A stretch of 64,000 nucleotides of DNA from Neurospora intermedia (taxonomy: Eukaryota > Ascomycota > Sordariomycetes > Sordariales > Sordariaceae): positions 1,116,001 through 1,180,000 of the forward strand of contig BTPP01000004.1 in NCBI GenBank assembly GCA_037102815.1. The letters run 5' to 3'. The position numbers and the translations under genes were made by a program. Each line of letters begins with the position of its first letter. The first letter of the stretch is position 1. Below, one piece after another: positions 48,627 through 60,519 of this stretch. The notes under the pieces were generated by a model. That model made no database searches, was not told where the DNA came from, and saw only the letters and a program-made list of their open reading frames with translations.

Positions 48627-50027
48627 ATGACCGCCCCAGCCCCCACGAGGCCAAACCTACCAAATCTCAACCTGGACGAGTTGGATCGGCTGTACAATAA
48701 TGTGGTAAGCAGAACTGTATCTTCCTTCACATTTAGTCGCTAACATGGACTGTTGTAGCTCGTTGAAACTGGCAAGATCTTCAAAGTTCTGGCCAAGGAG
48801 GGTGGTAGCTCGGTTGCCGAGTTGCCTGTTGCGAATACCAGCCGTATCCAGTACAATGTTGAGGAGTTCAATGCCGCCCTAGATGAGGTCGAGTCCGAGA
48901 TCGTAAGTTTGCAAGATATTGGTTGATCTGAGCTACGGGCTAACTTTGAGAAAAAGCTGCAAGCCAAGGCCGCCATCTTGAGGGATCTGAACAAAGCACG
49001 GGAAAAGCGCAATCCACCGCCGGTCCCGGTACCCGCGCCAAAACCGGCGTCTCTCCCGGCCCCAACGGCGCCCATGGCTCCCAAGGCACCCAAGGCTCCC
49101 ATGGCTCCAATGGCCCCCATGACGGTCGGTATTCCGGCAGGTCCCAGCCCCCCTCAACCTCAGCCCGGGAAGCCGCCTCTTAACAAGTCGGTGGCTCCCA
49201 TCCCTGATATGGGACTCGATCTTACCGCGTCTCCCGTGGCCAAACACTCCCCGAGCCCGAAGCTGGTCAAGACGAATCCCAAGAACTCGCCTCGGCCGGG
49301 CGCCGCACGCCCTGTTAGTGCACCTCCGAAAAAGGATTCCAAGGTCCCGCCAGGGCAAGCCTCCCGACTAGCACATGCGGCAAACGCAGCATCACAGGCG
49401 CCCCGACCAGCCAGCGCAGCGCCCCAAGCCCCCCATCAAGTTCACAACACCAAGTCTGCGGTCCTCCAGGGTGGGAATCTGGGATCTGGCCCGACCGTGC
49501 CGCCTAATCATACCAACATACCGAACCCACCCCCGCATCAAACGATGTCAGGGCCGCAACCAGCTCAGCCAACACAGGGACCCCAAGGGGCTTTCCACGC
49601 TCCACCATCCGCTGCAGCCAAAGCACCAGCACCAGCACCAGGAGCCGAAGCTCTCTTCACGAACATGACCTTTTCCCTGGCACCTGCCCCAGGAGAAGCA
49701 CCGAAACAGAACCACCAGCCAGCTGCCAACATGACGAACGCCACGAACCCACCCGCTCCGAACGTGAGCCATCAAGCACCGGCTCCTCCTAATGCCAACA
49801 TCAACAATGCCACAGGCAATGGAGCAGGAGGAGAGGACGCCAACATGTCCAACGCGGAGATCTTTGACCTGGGGTCAGGGAGCATGGACAACATGGAGGA
49901 CATCAACTACGACCTGGGCGGGGAGGGCGGCGACAACAGCAATTTCAATGATCTCTACTTCAGCAGCGGCGGCGACGATACCACGCAGAACACCGAGTTT
50001 GATGGCTCGAATTTCTACAACTTTTAG
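48627..50027 (+). CDS. Possible Mediator subunit 2-like (Med2) protein
   Basis: Exons are 48627-48704, 48759-48902 and 48957-50027, giving 430 residues; both introns are 54 bp with GCTAAC branches. The first 105 residues are a predicted helical/coiled region: LDELDRLYNNVLVETGKIF, YNVEEFNAALDEVESEI and KAAILRDLNKAREKR. A Pro/Ala-rich linker of about 250 residues with repeated KAPKAPMAPMAPM units follows. The tail is acidic, Asn/Asp-rich and ends with aromatic residues (NFNDLYFSSGG, SNFYNF). A short helical N-terminus, a long linker and an acidic C-terminal tail resemble fungal Mediator Med2-type subunits, but I place this on general layout and cannot confirm it by search. It could be another lineage-specific transcription cofactor. 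Confidence 0.6.
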
Positions 50028-52931
50028 GAGGGAATTTAGGATATGGTCGAACATTAATTGAAGAAGCATTGGATAGGAATTTGAGGAGAACCATATGGAG
50101 GTAGGGGTAGTACAGTCAGGTTGAGATAGTCAATTTGAGAAGGTCGCTCAGATCAGGACGACACTTGGACGGAGCAGTATAAGGAAAGAGAAGAGAGGAA
50201 GAGGGGGGGGACAAAGGAACATGGATGGTTAGATGGCGTTCTCATGATGATTTTCTTAATGGGTAAATAAGATACGATACCACTTGGGGCTTATACGTAA
50301 CTATGGGGGGCGTCTTTAAAGCGACTTCGTCATATCTGAGGGCGACCGCTTTGCCGACGAGCGATTTATCTGAAGAGGGAAAATGGGATGGCGATGGGAC
50401 GTAATACAAGTCGATATGGCATAGAATACAAATACGATCAAGGGAAGGATGACGTGATGCTATCTTTGGACGATATTCGCGAGATAGGAGAATGAAACAA
50501 GGTCGGTCTCTCTTTGAGAACACAGCTTCACCAATGAAGCCCTCGAGACACTCTTCTTGACCCGACGTTCAAGATGCATGCCGTGAGGTTAGTTGGCAAC
50601 ACAGATCACAAAACATCTTGCTGCTTCATTTCCCCTTTATCTCTTCGCACAAGCGTTGGGCGGGGGTATATACCGCATGGCTACATTTACTCAGAATAGT
50701 ACCTAGCTGCGGTGGTTCTCTATGCTCTCCATTTGTATTACTGCCCTTTCTGTACTGCTATCCAGATATCCCGAAAACATCCCGCGAAAGCCAAGGCTGC
50801 TTGCTGATGGACATTGGTTTCGTCGGTCCGCATAGACATGATTACATATCCCCTATGTGTTGTCCTCCCAACGGTCAAGAGACATCTTCCAATTTCGTTG
50901 CCTTGTTTTGAGGAAGCGGCTTGGAGAAGGTAGCTTTCAAGGAAGTGCAGGGTAGGCAAAAGACAAGGACACAACAACAAGCATAACATGCGAAAAGAGG
51001 AGGGCGAAAACAAAGACGATGGATTACAAAGACGTACATATCTGCAAATTGTTTGGAGATCACAAGAGAATCGGCAGCGGTGTATTTGTTCTTCACCTAC
51101 CTAGTGTACCTATCAGCCTCATTTCTTCATCAGTGAGGTACGTAGGTAGGTAGGAAGCTCGGTCATCTTGTAGCATAAGTATCCGCTCTGAACATGGATG
51201 TCCATCCCACATTCATTCCTCTCTCTGTCTAGTGTAGGTCTACCGTTCGGTCATGTTCACCGCCAACGAACAGCAAGAAAGATCATGATTTTGTTCTTAA
51301 CTTAACCCCCCAAAGCAAATATCGTTAGGTAGTGAAGCATCTCCCCTTTCCATGATAGTCTCTTGTAAAGATATGTAGTTTCTTTAACAGTCTAGCCTTG
51401 CAGGTAGTTTTTTTTTTACTCGGACACTCGCTGGGTCTGGTCTGGTCTGGTCTAGTTGGGCACAAGCGTTTCGTGGCCGGACTTTTTTTTTTCCCACCCA
51501 CACCACCTTCTTCACTTCTCTTCTCTGCCTTGGAAAGCCACAAAGCTTGGGACGGAAAGCGACTCATGTCGATCACCCGTTGTTGATCACCACCACATTT
51601 CGCGCTCTTTCATTGATCAACTTCAATTCGTTCCCCCCCAACCCAACCCAACCCACACATCCCACATTATGAACCGCCAGTGAGCTAGTGTAAAAAAGAA
51701 GCTTGTCTGACGGGGCTTGTCCAATCCAACCAAGCATTTGGAGCTACACTAAAACTTAGAGACAAAATTCGTCATACCGAGCTTATTTCTTTTGTCATAC
51801 AGTGTGCTGCTTATCATTTATCATTTGTTGTACCTAGTGTTGTCGAACTGAACTGCCGGTGATGTAGTGTAGTGTACACTAGTACTGCGTACCTGCTGCG
51901 TGCATCCTCTGCAATTGTCATGTTATGGTTAGATATGTACACTAATGCCATGCCAAGTCGAATGTAAAGACCGCGCGGAAAGTTTTGATATTGTTGACGC
52001 ATGCGACATCGTCAGTGAGTCAAATGTCAAAAACATTCAAAAGTCACACTCATTTTGCGTCTGCTTCGAGACGAACATATCAATTATCGTTGTCACCTGT
52101 CGCTCACATGATGATGATCGCTTCCGCTGCGCTTACCATTCCACAGTCGCCAGTTTAATCTTACAACTCCATCAAGCTTGGTTACATACAGCTATCTACA
52201 TTGTTCCGGTGTCACACGATCCATCAGTGTCCGTATGTTCGAGTGTCAGTTCAGGTGATTCGAACATATTGATTCGCCGTTCTTGTGCCTGCTTGTACAG
52301 CATTACCATTTCCTTGCTTCTTGTCCTTCTTCCTGGCCAGTTCCTCGGCACCTCGTAGAACAAACCGAATTGAAGGAGTCACAGATTGTACAGGAGAAAA
52401 GACACTCAGTTTCTTCAGACAACTAACACCAAGCTCAGGTAAGTGGCATTGTGCTATATACACAAACAAAGTATGTGTGTGTGTCCCCTTTCCTGCTTCC
52501 TTCATGGTATTCGTGAGTCGTTTCCAAGTAAAGCAATAGTAGTTAGTACAATTAAAAAGACAAACACCGGGTTTGAACAAATAAGAGAAAAAAAAAAAGG
52601 CGGAAAGAACCAAAGCCGCTGTGTGAATACCCTGGTTTTCGGCTGGCGCCAATGGTTTGGCGAAAGAGGAAAAGCAGGTCAAGCAGAGAACAAAAGAAAA
52701 AAAAAAAAAAAAAGGTAGAGCTTGATGGGACGAGAAACCTATCCAGGCTTCATCGTCGCATCGGGTATTTCCAAGAAAGCGCCAAAAACAAAAGTAAACA
52801 AAAAACAACGAATGTGTCCGTCCGTCCGTCCAACCATGTCCGTCAACACCATTTCAATTCCAAAACCCATTTATATGTTTTTTTGTTTTTCTTATTGGCC
52901 CAACAATGCAATGCAAAACAGCCTCGACCAA
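50028..52931. other. Convergent intergenic region
   Basis: This 2.9 kb region lies between two genes that converge. It contains 3' UTR sequence, T- and A-rich runs (52,690 area) and short TACCTAC repeats near 51,100. Nothing coding or mobile was recognised. Confidence 0.6.
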
Positions 52932-54267
52932 TCATGCGGACAGGCGAGGCTGCTGGTCGGTGGTAGCATTTGCTGTCGACGCTGCCGCCTTTGACTCCAA
53001 CTCCCTCCTTTTTGCCAGTAAACTCTTGAAAGCACCCAGACACTGAACGAGCTCCTCCTCATTTTGAGCACAGAATCTGTAGCTCTTCTCGTCCGTGATA
53101 ATTTGCATGCAGTGGGCCTTGGACTTGCTCAGCGGATCGATGTCCACAACATTGACGATTGACGAAAAAGCGACAACGAAGAGAACTGAGTACTCGGATT
53201 CGTCCTTGTACAAAATGAGATTTCTTGGTCGTAATACCGCCCACGATTTCTTCCATTGCTTGACGCCGCGTTTGCTTCGGAGGAATCGCAACCATCCCTG
53301 CCAGATAATCCGATCTGGGTCTTGCTCGACGTTGATGCCGCTAGATTGGCTGACGTTCATCGCTCCTGGGGTCATGGGGGCACCCTGTGCCTGTGCCTGT
53401 GCTGCTCGTCCTCGTGCTTGTGATACGGATGGAGACCGCGCAGTCAAACTTTCGATTGTTGGGCCCGGGATCCGTTGAAACTCCGAATCGGAGAAATCGG
53501 AATGCGACGCAAGTTCTGTCCCCGACATTCCCGATGATTCAATGGCCGATGAACGTCGCCCACCAGGAGACACCAGAATCCGTACAGGAGGTTCGAGGGG
53601 TTCCGGTGAGCTCGAAGCAAGTCGCTCCCGATCCGCGGCAGCGGCAAAGTCACGGTTAAGGTCGGATTGTCGTCGGGGAGGTGGGCTGGCCAGGAAAAGT
53701 TCCTCTTCTTCCTCCTCTATCCTGGCATCCTTCCTGATCAAGTCAACCCACTCCTGGGCATCCTGCAAAGTCGGAGCTTGAAAATGGAAGTTCTTTGCAG
53801 GCGAAAACAGGCCAAAGACGTTTGGGCGTTTCTGCTTTGGGTCTTTGAGGAAAGTGACGGCCGTCAGATCCGACAGATAGATCTTGTGTCGAAGCTTCTC
53901 CTCCTTATCCGATTTGTAGATGGACAAAGTGTTGGGGCGCAAGACGAGATATATAGTCCTCCAAGCCTGAACCGCGACGGTGAGATACAGCCCGGTCCAA
54001 AACGATCCCCATGACAGGCCAAAGACGTACCTTGGTTTTTGAGGTGCGCTTTTGCACATAGCCGCTCTTGATCACACGGTCGAATTCAAAGCTTCCGTTC
54101 TGGTTGACGGGCGAATACGTCTCGCCGGCAAGGCCACTTCTAAGCCGGGAACCTGTAGGCGGAGGCGGCATAGGGATAGACGAAGGCGGGGTGGCGACGC
54201 TGACGCGACGATCTTGGAGTGAGGCGGTAGCCGACGAAGCCGGAGGCTGAGTGTACATTTCGGTCAT
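52932..54267 (-). CDS. Tandem PH-domain protein, Opy1-like
   Basis: Two pleckstrin homology domains in one chain, the layout of yeast Opy1, which binds PI(4,5)P2 and the PI4P 5-kinase at the plasma membrane. Exons are 54267-54031 and 53966-52932, giving 423 residues; the 64 bp intron has donor GTACGT and lies inside PH1. PH1 (about 66-161) has VIKSGYVQKRTSKTK, AWRTIYLVLRPNTLSIYK and a closing helix DAQEWVDLIRK. PH2 (about 300-400) has IIWQGWLRFLRSK, GVKQWKKSWAVLRPRNLILY and QCLGAFKSLLAKR. A Ser-rich linker of about 130 residues lies between them. The N-terminus is Ser/Pro-rich. The start MTEMYTQPP is the only in-frame ATG before PH1 that fits. Confidence 0.85.
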
Positions 54268-57200
54268 GATGGCGGATAGCGCATGTAAAAGGATTTAGTA
54301 GTGATCGTGGTAGTGAGTTTGGTGATGATGATGATGAGGTCAACCACTCTTCGGTATTCGTCGTCGTCGTTGGTAGCAGCAGCAGAGAAGGAGCGATGTG
54401 TGGTGCTGAAAAGGCGGAAGGGTGGGGATGTGATGTGAGCGAAGGTGACCCTCGACGGGGGTGATGGAGGGATTATGAAGCCGCAGGGTGAGAACCGGCA
54501 ACGTGCGTTGAGACGGCAGCTAACGAGCAATGGAAGTGATGTGGAAATGGAAGCAGAAGCAGAAGCAGAAGCAAGCCGGCACGCTCCACAGATGATGATG
54601 ACCTTGCTGCTGCTACCTTAGTGTAGGTAGCGGGCAGATGGAGCAGCAACTGAAGCGAGCCGAAATGTAGGTAATCGAGTGGACGAAATGGTGCAGCAGC
54701 TGGCAGACAGACGGGCAGGTCAATCAATAAAAGGAGGATACAGTGAGCTCACGGCAGCGATCAATGCAAACCGGAGCGGGGGGAGAGGATGAAATCGCGA
54801 GAAGCTTCAAATCATTCACTTTGAGTTCAAGTTGATGAAATGGACCGGGGTGAGTGCAGTGTGTTTTGATGAGGTCCGAAACCAGTGTCCACCCAGGCAC
54901 AGACTGACGGGCATTCCACTTATTAGTCGGGGTGGAGACTCTGGAGCAGTTGCCGGGGCGGCCAATCCGGGCTAGGAAATGGAAGCCCACTCGAATCATG
55001 TGTGGAGGAGCGAGCAGTTCACGGCGGGAGTCCACAGGGGTTCTGGTAGGTGCGGCCTGAAGTTCCAGCAGCACCTAACCTGGATTCAGGTAACGGATGC
55101 ACACTTTCCAAGCTTCTTCAGGGCAACCGACCACACCCTGGCTCGTAGGTGCTCATCCGGTGGAAGCCCGTCTCAAGGTGGTCCGTCGTTTGTTGATGAT
55201 AAGCAGAGGCTGGGCTCGCCGGGCCGAGACACTTTGAAACAGTTGAGCATGGCTTGTACAAGTTAATCTTCCGGCCAACCTTTTACTCGGGAGAAGGGGG
55301 AGGCACGGCAATGTTCAAGTCAGGTGTGTCCCATATCAGACTTGAACCAAAGAGAACCATGGACAATAGTTCTTGGCCAAGGTAGACGACCACGTACGTG
55401 ATGTGAATAATGATGGTGCACGGTGAGAATCAGGTGGATCGGTGTTTGATATAAGTAATGAAGCAGCAGATGTACTGTAGCGACGACACGTACAGGTACC
55501 TACCTACCCTTTGAGTGTCACAGGTGTCGACAGCCGGTGGGCGAGCGAGCGGGTACGGGCAGACCATGTTGCTTCGTCGATGGACCTATATTTAAGCTAT
55601 GGACGGGGGTGCCTGGGCTTTCTCTTCTTCACAAACCTTCCATCAATGTCCCATATCGAAATTACTTATGTACACTACATATCGGCAGGCAATCCCGATC
55701 CATCAGGGGCGTCGAGTACTACCGAGGATGCAGTCCATGCTCTCTGTTCTTCGGTGCTTCATCTGGTGGTATCACCGAACTAGTGATTGAGAACCGCTTG
55801 GTTTGTTTGTAGCTCGAGACCTCGGGTCAACTTCACCTGGGCGTATTCATCTGATATCTACTTGATTCGTTTCGCCTTTCCAAATCGTACTTGGTCATTC
55901 ACAAGTACTCTCGTTGAAAGGGGGGCTGGGATAGTTCGGGAGAGATACTTCGATTATAGGTACTAGGAGTACCAAAATAACGAATAAACCAGCATTGAAT
56001 GTTGTAGGTTAGCATTGTCCGAAATGGTTTCAGAGGTCCAACAGGTGCGACGACTGGACACCTTCAGAAGCTGGAGCCGAGCGTTTGAACGTTGACGCTT
56101 CCCGACGTTCGTTGGCCGCCCACAACCAGCCGACTCCACCCAAGCAATTCAAACAGGTGGAGATGGCATGGATGCGGAGAGTGCAGATGCCCCTGCCGAC
56201 TGCATAGCATTTCTCCAACTTCAGTCCGCTCAACTTTTCCACCTCAGCTTCAACCATCACTCACAAGCGCCAGACCAGCGGCAATGAATGGACTGCGGTC
56301 TCGATTTTGCAGTCGCCGTCTAGTACACTACTGCAGTGACACCGAATAAGCATTGGGGAGGCTACTGTCGAGCACAAGTCACTATTTACTCACACCCAAT
56401 TTCGGCATGTGTCGCAAATGCACACAAGTGCCGACCGGAGACCGGCGACAACGAAAGCAATGGGAGACGAAACTAACGGAGATTGCACGAGGAGCGAGAT
56501 TGCCGACATCAAACAATTCGAGTTGAGGCATAATTACATATGGAGCATACGGAGCTTCATTATGGAAACCACCTAGTACTGCCATGGAACTGCGGATCCC
56601 ATTCCACTTGCCTGGTCGTTCACCTGGCCCCGGGGTCTTCTGAGCGGTATTCCACGGCTTTTCCATCGAGCTCAATCGCTTCTCCTTCCCCAGAGCTTGG
56701 CCTTACTTGGCCGTCTTGGCCTGCTTGGCCAGGAAACACCATGCTACACTACCTACCAAGAGAGAAACGTCCAAGAAGGTCTGGAAGTGAGCGACCAAGA
56801 ATGCCGAGATGCGGGGAAGCTGCAGTTCAGAGAGCCTCAACTGGATCATATATATGCCTTTTTTTATCCTTTTCTATCCATTTCTCGTCGCAATCAAGTG
56901 CGTGCATACGAAGTCGGTATGCCAGCTTGGATACCCATTAACCTGCACACTTCTGCTGAACTTGTGCAAAGCATCACTACAAGTGAATCCGTCTGGCTAC
57001 ATGGCAGCCACAGTCTTCGAGTTCTTACCTTTCTGCTTGACACCTCGGGCCACCTTGGCCACGATCAGAGTCGTTACTACCTTTACTTCCTCATTTGCAC
57101 TTCCAGACGAGGTTGGTGCCGTCTGATGCTGCAGCAATGGAAAAGCCTCAAGTGTCCTTCCTTCCTCAAGACCAGTCACACGATGAGAGAAGGCCTTCAA

Positions 57201-57431
57201 GAGCGCCTGAAGTCTGCTGGATGGGAAAACCGAGCTCGCATTTGACATGGCCATACACATGATTCCCCTTTGCTCACTCCGTCAATACCTTTGCTGTTGG
57301 ATATGTCCAAGTGATCATTACAACAGTACCCTTATCAGCTTCTATTCCACTCGTTACGTTAGAGGTTGCCTCACGAGATCACTTAGCAGTTGATTCACAC
57401 ACTATTATTCCACTTACCCCAATATTCCCTT
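54268..57431. promoter_or_regulatory. Divergent region between Opy1-like and APH-like genes
   Basis: This 3.2 kb region holds the leader of the Opy1-like gene on the left, a degraded MITE (55786-56007) and the leader of the APH-like gene on the right. One weak minus-strand coding candidate at 57029-57248 is discussed under findings. Confidence 0.55.
55786..56007 (-). mobile_element. MITE-like element, copy 4 (degraded)
   Basis: This stretch of about 220 bp is shorter than the others. The left end keeps GGTTTGTTTG-TAGCTCGAGACCTCGGGTCAAC in part; the right end keeps AATAAACCAGCATTGAATG. The orientation matches copy 3. The outer CAGTCC end is no longer clear, so boundaries are approximate and this is the oldest-looking copy. 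Confidence 0.55.
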
Positions 57432-59050
57432 ATGGAACCTAAATCCACCAAGAAGTCGTTTGGGCGTGCCAAACATAACAAATCCCGTGAAAGCAAGACC
57501 GACCAAGTCCAGATTATTGAAGAATTGCGAGCCAGCACCGCTGCCCTTGCGGTTGCACGGCTGCTCTGTGACACGGGGGGTGAGATATCGATAATTATCA
57601 AAGAAGAGTTACCGAGTGACAAACAGTATTTCCGATTCAAAGGAGTAATAGATGGTTTGCCCCAACATGCACTACCAGATTGCGTGGTCAACGTTGGGCG
57701 AGTTCCCAATATTCGAGCCCGCCAGGTGAGTCTTTCAGAATCAGCACAGCAAAGCACCCTCAGTTGCACCTGTAGCTACTGACGCCCATGTGGCCTCATT
57801 CAAGCATGTTATCCGGGAGGCACTCAACCACATGCCTTTACCTGACGAGAAGGCCATGCCTGAGCACTCAGTTTCACACTACGAAGTACGGGACTATTCA
57901 CACATGTTTGAAGACGGAACAACCGTCGTCATTGAGAAGCTTCCCGCCCACGGCAGCTTGAGTCTCTGGGACTACATACGAGCCTTGGAGGAATCGAAGG
58001 ACCTCGATTCAACAATTCCCGCTGCCGCCAACCCCCTTAGGTATGACATTGGAAACTGGCTCGGGCATTTTCACAACTGGGGCTCAGAAGAACATGTGAT
58101 TGAGAAACTTCAGGGAATTGCGAGAGACCCAGATGTCATCGACCAGCATTGCAAGTCCATCTCCGAAAAGCTAAAGGAGGCCATTCATCAGCTTCCTAAA
58201 GACACCCATAACGCTCAGAAAAATTTGGACAAAGTTCTTAACTTAATAAGGACAAACTATGCCGTTCCCGGAAAGAAACGAGCGTTTCAAATTCTCAATG
58301 GCAATTTTGACCTAGTCAGGTGAGCGTGGCACGGCGGCTGTGTTATCGATTACCACCAAAGGTACTGAGACTGACATGATCATTTTACGTAGCCTCCATA
58401 TCATGTACTTCCCGCTTGATAAGCGGGACCACCCAAAACATGTGCCATCTGTTTACGTCTCGGATTGGCGTGATTTTCGTGAAGGGCATCCTGCGTTTGA
58501 CCTCGGTTCGTTGATGGCCGACTTGGTTGTACTCTACGAGCAGAACACCACACTCGCGGGTGATGTGGCCCGGGGATTCACTCAAGGATATTTTGCCAAG
58601 GTCAAGAACAGTAATTGCTTGAACAACAAGTTCATGTTCCATGTCTTGGTACACATCGGTGTGTGCATGCTTATACGATGCCATGGCCTTTTGGAGGAGA
58701 GCACCGGCAAAGACAAGGACACCGGCAAGAGCAAGAATACCGCCAAAAGCAAGAATACTGCTAAAGACAAGAACAATGGCAACCAGGGAGGCAACGGCAA
58801 TGGCGGCACTGACAAAGACAATGGCAATTCAAAACACACAATAAACGACAAAAGGGTTCGACAACTATTCAAATATGGACTGATGATTATACGTCATGCT
58901 ATACTTGAAGACAGAAAATGGTTTCTGGGTAGGCCTCTTCTATGCCTTCTTTTTGACGTACCTGATTCTAAAGATCAAACTGGGCCTGATAAGTGGGAGT
59001 TAGCTAGGAAATCCTCCGCAGGGAAGAGTGGTGATCAAGTGGTGAAGTAA
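57432..59050 (+). CDS. APH-fold kinase-like protein with altered catalytic loop
   Basis: Exons are 57432-57725, 57805-58319 and 58393-59050, giving 488 residues. Intron 1 (79 bp) needs the acceptor TTCAAG at 57804, after branch CTACTGAC; earlier acceptors break the frame. Intron 2 is 73 bp with branch CTGAC. The middle resembles the aminoglycoside phosphotransferase/choline kinase fold: EDGTTVVIEKL (hinge strand), SLSLWDYIRAL, IGNWLGHFHNWG, the catalytic loop site and VYVSDWRDFREGHPAFDLG (metal-binding Asp about 294). Where active members have HGD, this one has NGN (about 263-265), with no matching downstream Asn, so it is probably inactive or acts differently. An insertion at about 370-425 is a Lys/Asp/Asn-rich repeat (KDKDTGKSKNTAK). 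No orthologue was recognised; it may be lineage-specific. Confidence 0.6.
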
Positions 59051-59756
59051 GAGGAGAAGGCCTCTAGTATCCTTGGGTATGTCATGATTTGGGTACATAC
59101 ACGCTCTTAGGCCGAGTATAAGCGAATCATTGTATACTTATTCGTCTCTCATAGCATTACTTCAGGTCTCAAAGCAATAACCAAATAGCGACCATAGTTC
59201 TTCCAGTCGTTCAGTTCAGTTACATGGTGTGCCTTTCACTTTGAGTGCTGGAAAGCTGTTGTCGGTGCCGAACGTGATGCTCAGAGTCACTACTGGAGAT
59301 GTGAGATGTAACGCCGCCGTTATCTGAAAGGGGGTCTTAGCATGAATTTGGTTACAGTTTGTCGCTCTGTGAACAATGACACAGCTCTTCGGCAACTCTA
59401 TGTAGGTCCTGACAATTCAAACAACCGCCTTCGAACCCCCTTTTTCAGGGGATCATCCACAAAGAACCCTAACCCTTGACAATAAGCACAGTCTGTAAAA
59501 ACTGCACATGCAACAACAAAAAGTTGGGATGAACTCGCATCACTTTCACTCACTTTTCGAGTGACTCAATGCTCACAAATCAACAATCGCCACGCTCCCT
59601 TTCCAAGACCCAATTTTGAACTCTTCAAGGACTGGTAGTCCGTAAATCTTGTGAAGAGCCACCAAAGTCAAGACGCCTTCACCAGCAAAATCAATCATCA
59701 CCACATCCTTCCCAACTCACGCACACCATCCACAAAGATTTAGTTAATCAAGACGG
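59051..59756. promoter_or_regulatory. Intergenic region before Ctu2 gene
   Basis: This 706 bp region holds the 3' flank of the APH-like gene and the promoter of Ctu2. Nothing else was recognised. Confidence 0.55.
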
Positions 59757-60483
59757 ATGGCCTCAACATCGCCACCTTCCACATCTTCACCAGCCATGTC
59801 GTCCACCACCGCAACAGCCAAACCCTGCATCAAATGCCGTTCTAATCCAGGAACTCTCGACTCCCGCGGTCAACTCGTCTGCCGGTTCGTTCTTCCTTTT
59901 CCTTCCCCCCCCCCTCCCCTCCCTTCTAGCCCCATTCCCATCTCTAATACCCAAACTAACATCCCCAAAGCATCTGCTTCCAAAAATTCATCTCCCAAAA
60001 ATGCATCAAACAAATCGGCCTGCTTAACAAGGACGTGCGCTCCTCCTCCTCTCAATCCCTCTCCGCCTACCATCTCTCCCAAAAAAACTCGGGGCCCCCG
60101 CAGGCTTCTTCCCGTCGGTATCTTTTGGGACTGTCGCTGGGCGCCAGCTCGGCGGCCTTGTTGGAGTTGTTGAATGAGAATGTAGAGTTTCAGCTTTCCA
60201 AGGGGAGGAATGCGCCTTTTGAGTTGGAGGTGGTGCATGTGAGTGGTGCTGGTGGTGCTGGTGCTGCTGGTGCTGATGGTGGGGGACTGGAGGATGATGG
60301 GAAAGGGAGGGCGAGGACAGAGAGGGACAAAGTGGAAGAGGTGGTGATGAAGAGGTTGGGGAGTAGGTATCCCAGGTTTGAGTTCCGAGTGGTTTATTTG
60401 GAGGAGGTGGTTGGGTTGGAGACGGTCGATTGGGAGGGGTTGGGGTTGGGGGATTTTGTTGCTGGTTCTTCTTCTACAACGAC

Positions 60484-60519
<36 letters not shown>

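Noticed and set aside
56697-57245. 182-codon plus-strand ORF
   Set aside because: No domain, ordinary composition, and it competes with an equally weak minus-strand frame; likely chance.
59051-59756. Dispersed 5S rRNA gene
   Set aside because: I looked in this and the other gaps for Neurospora-type 5S sequence because such genes are scattered in that genus, and saw no match.
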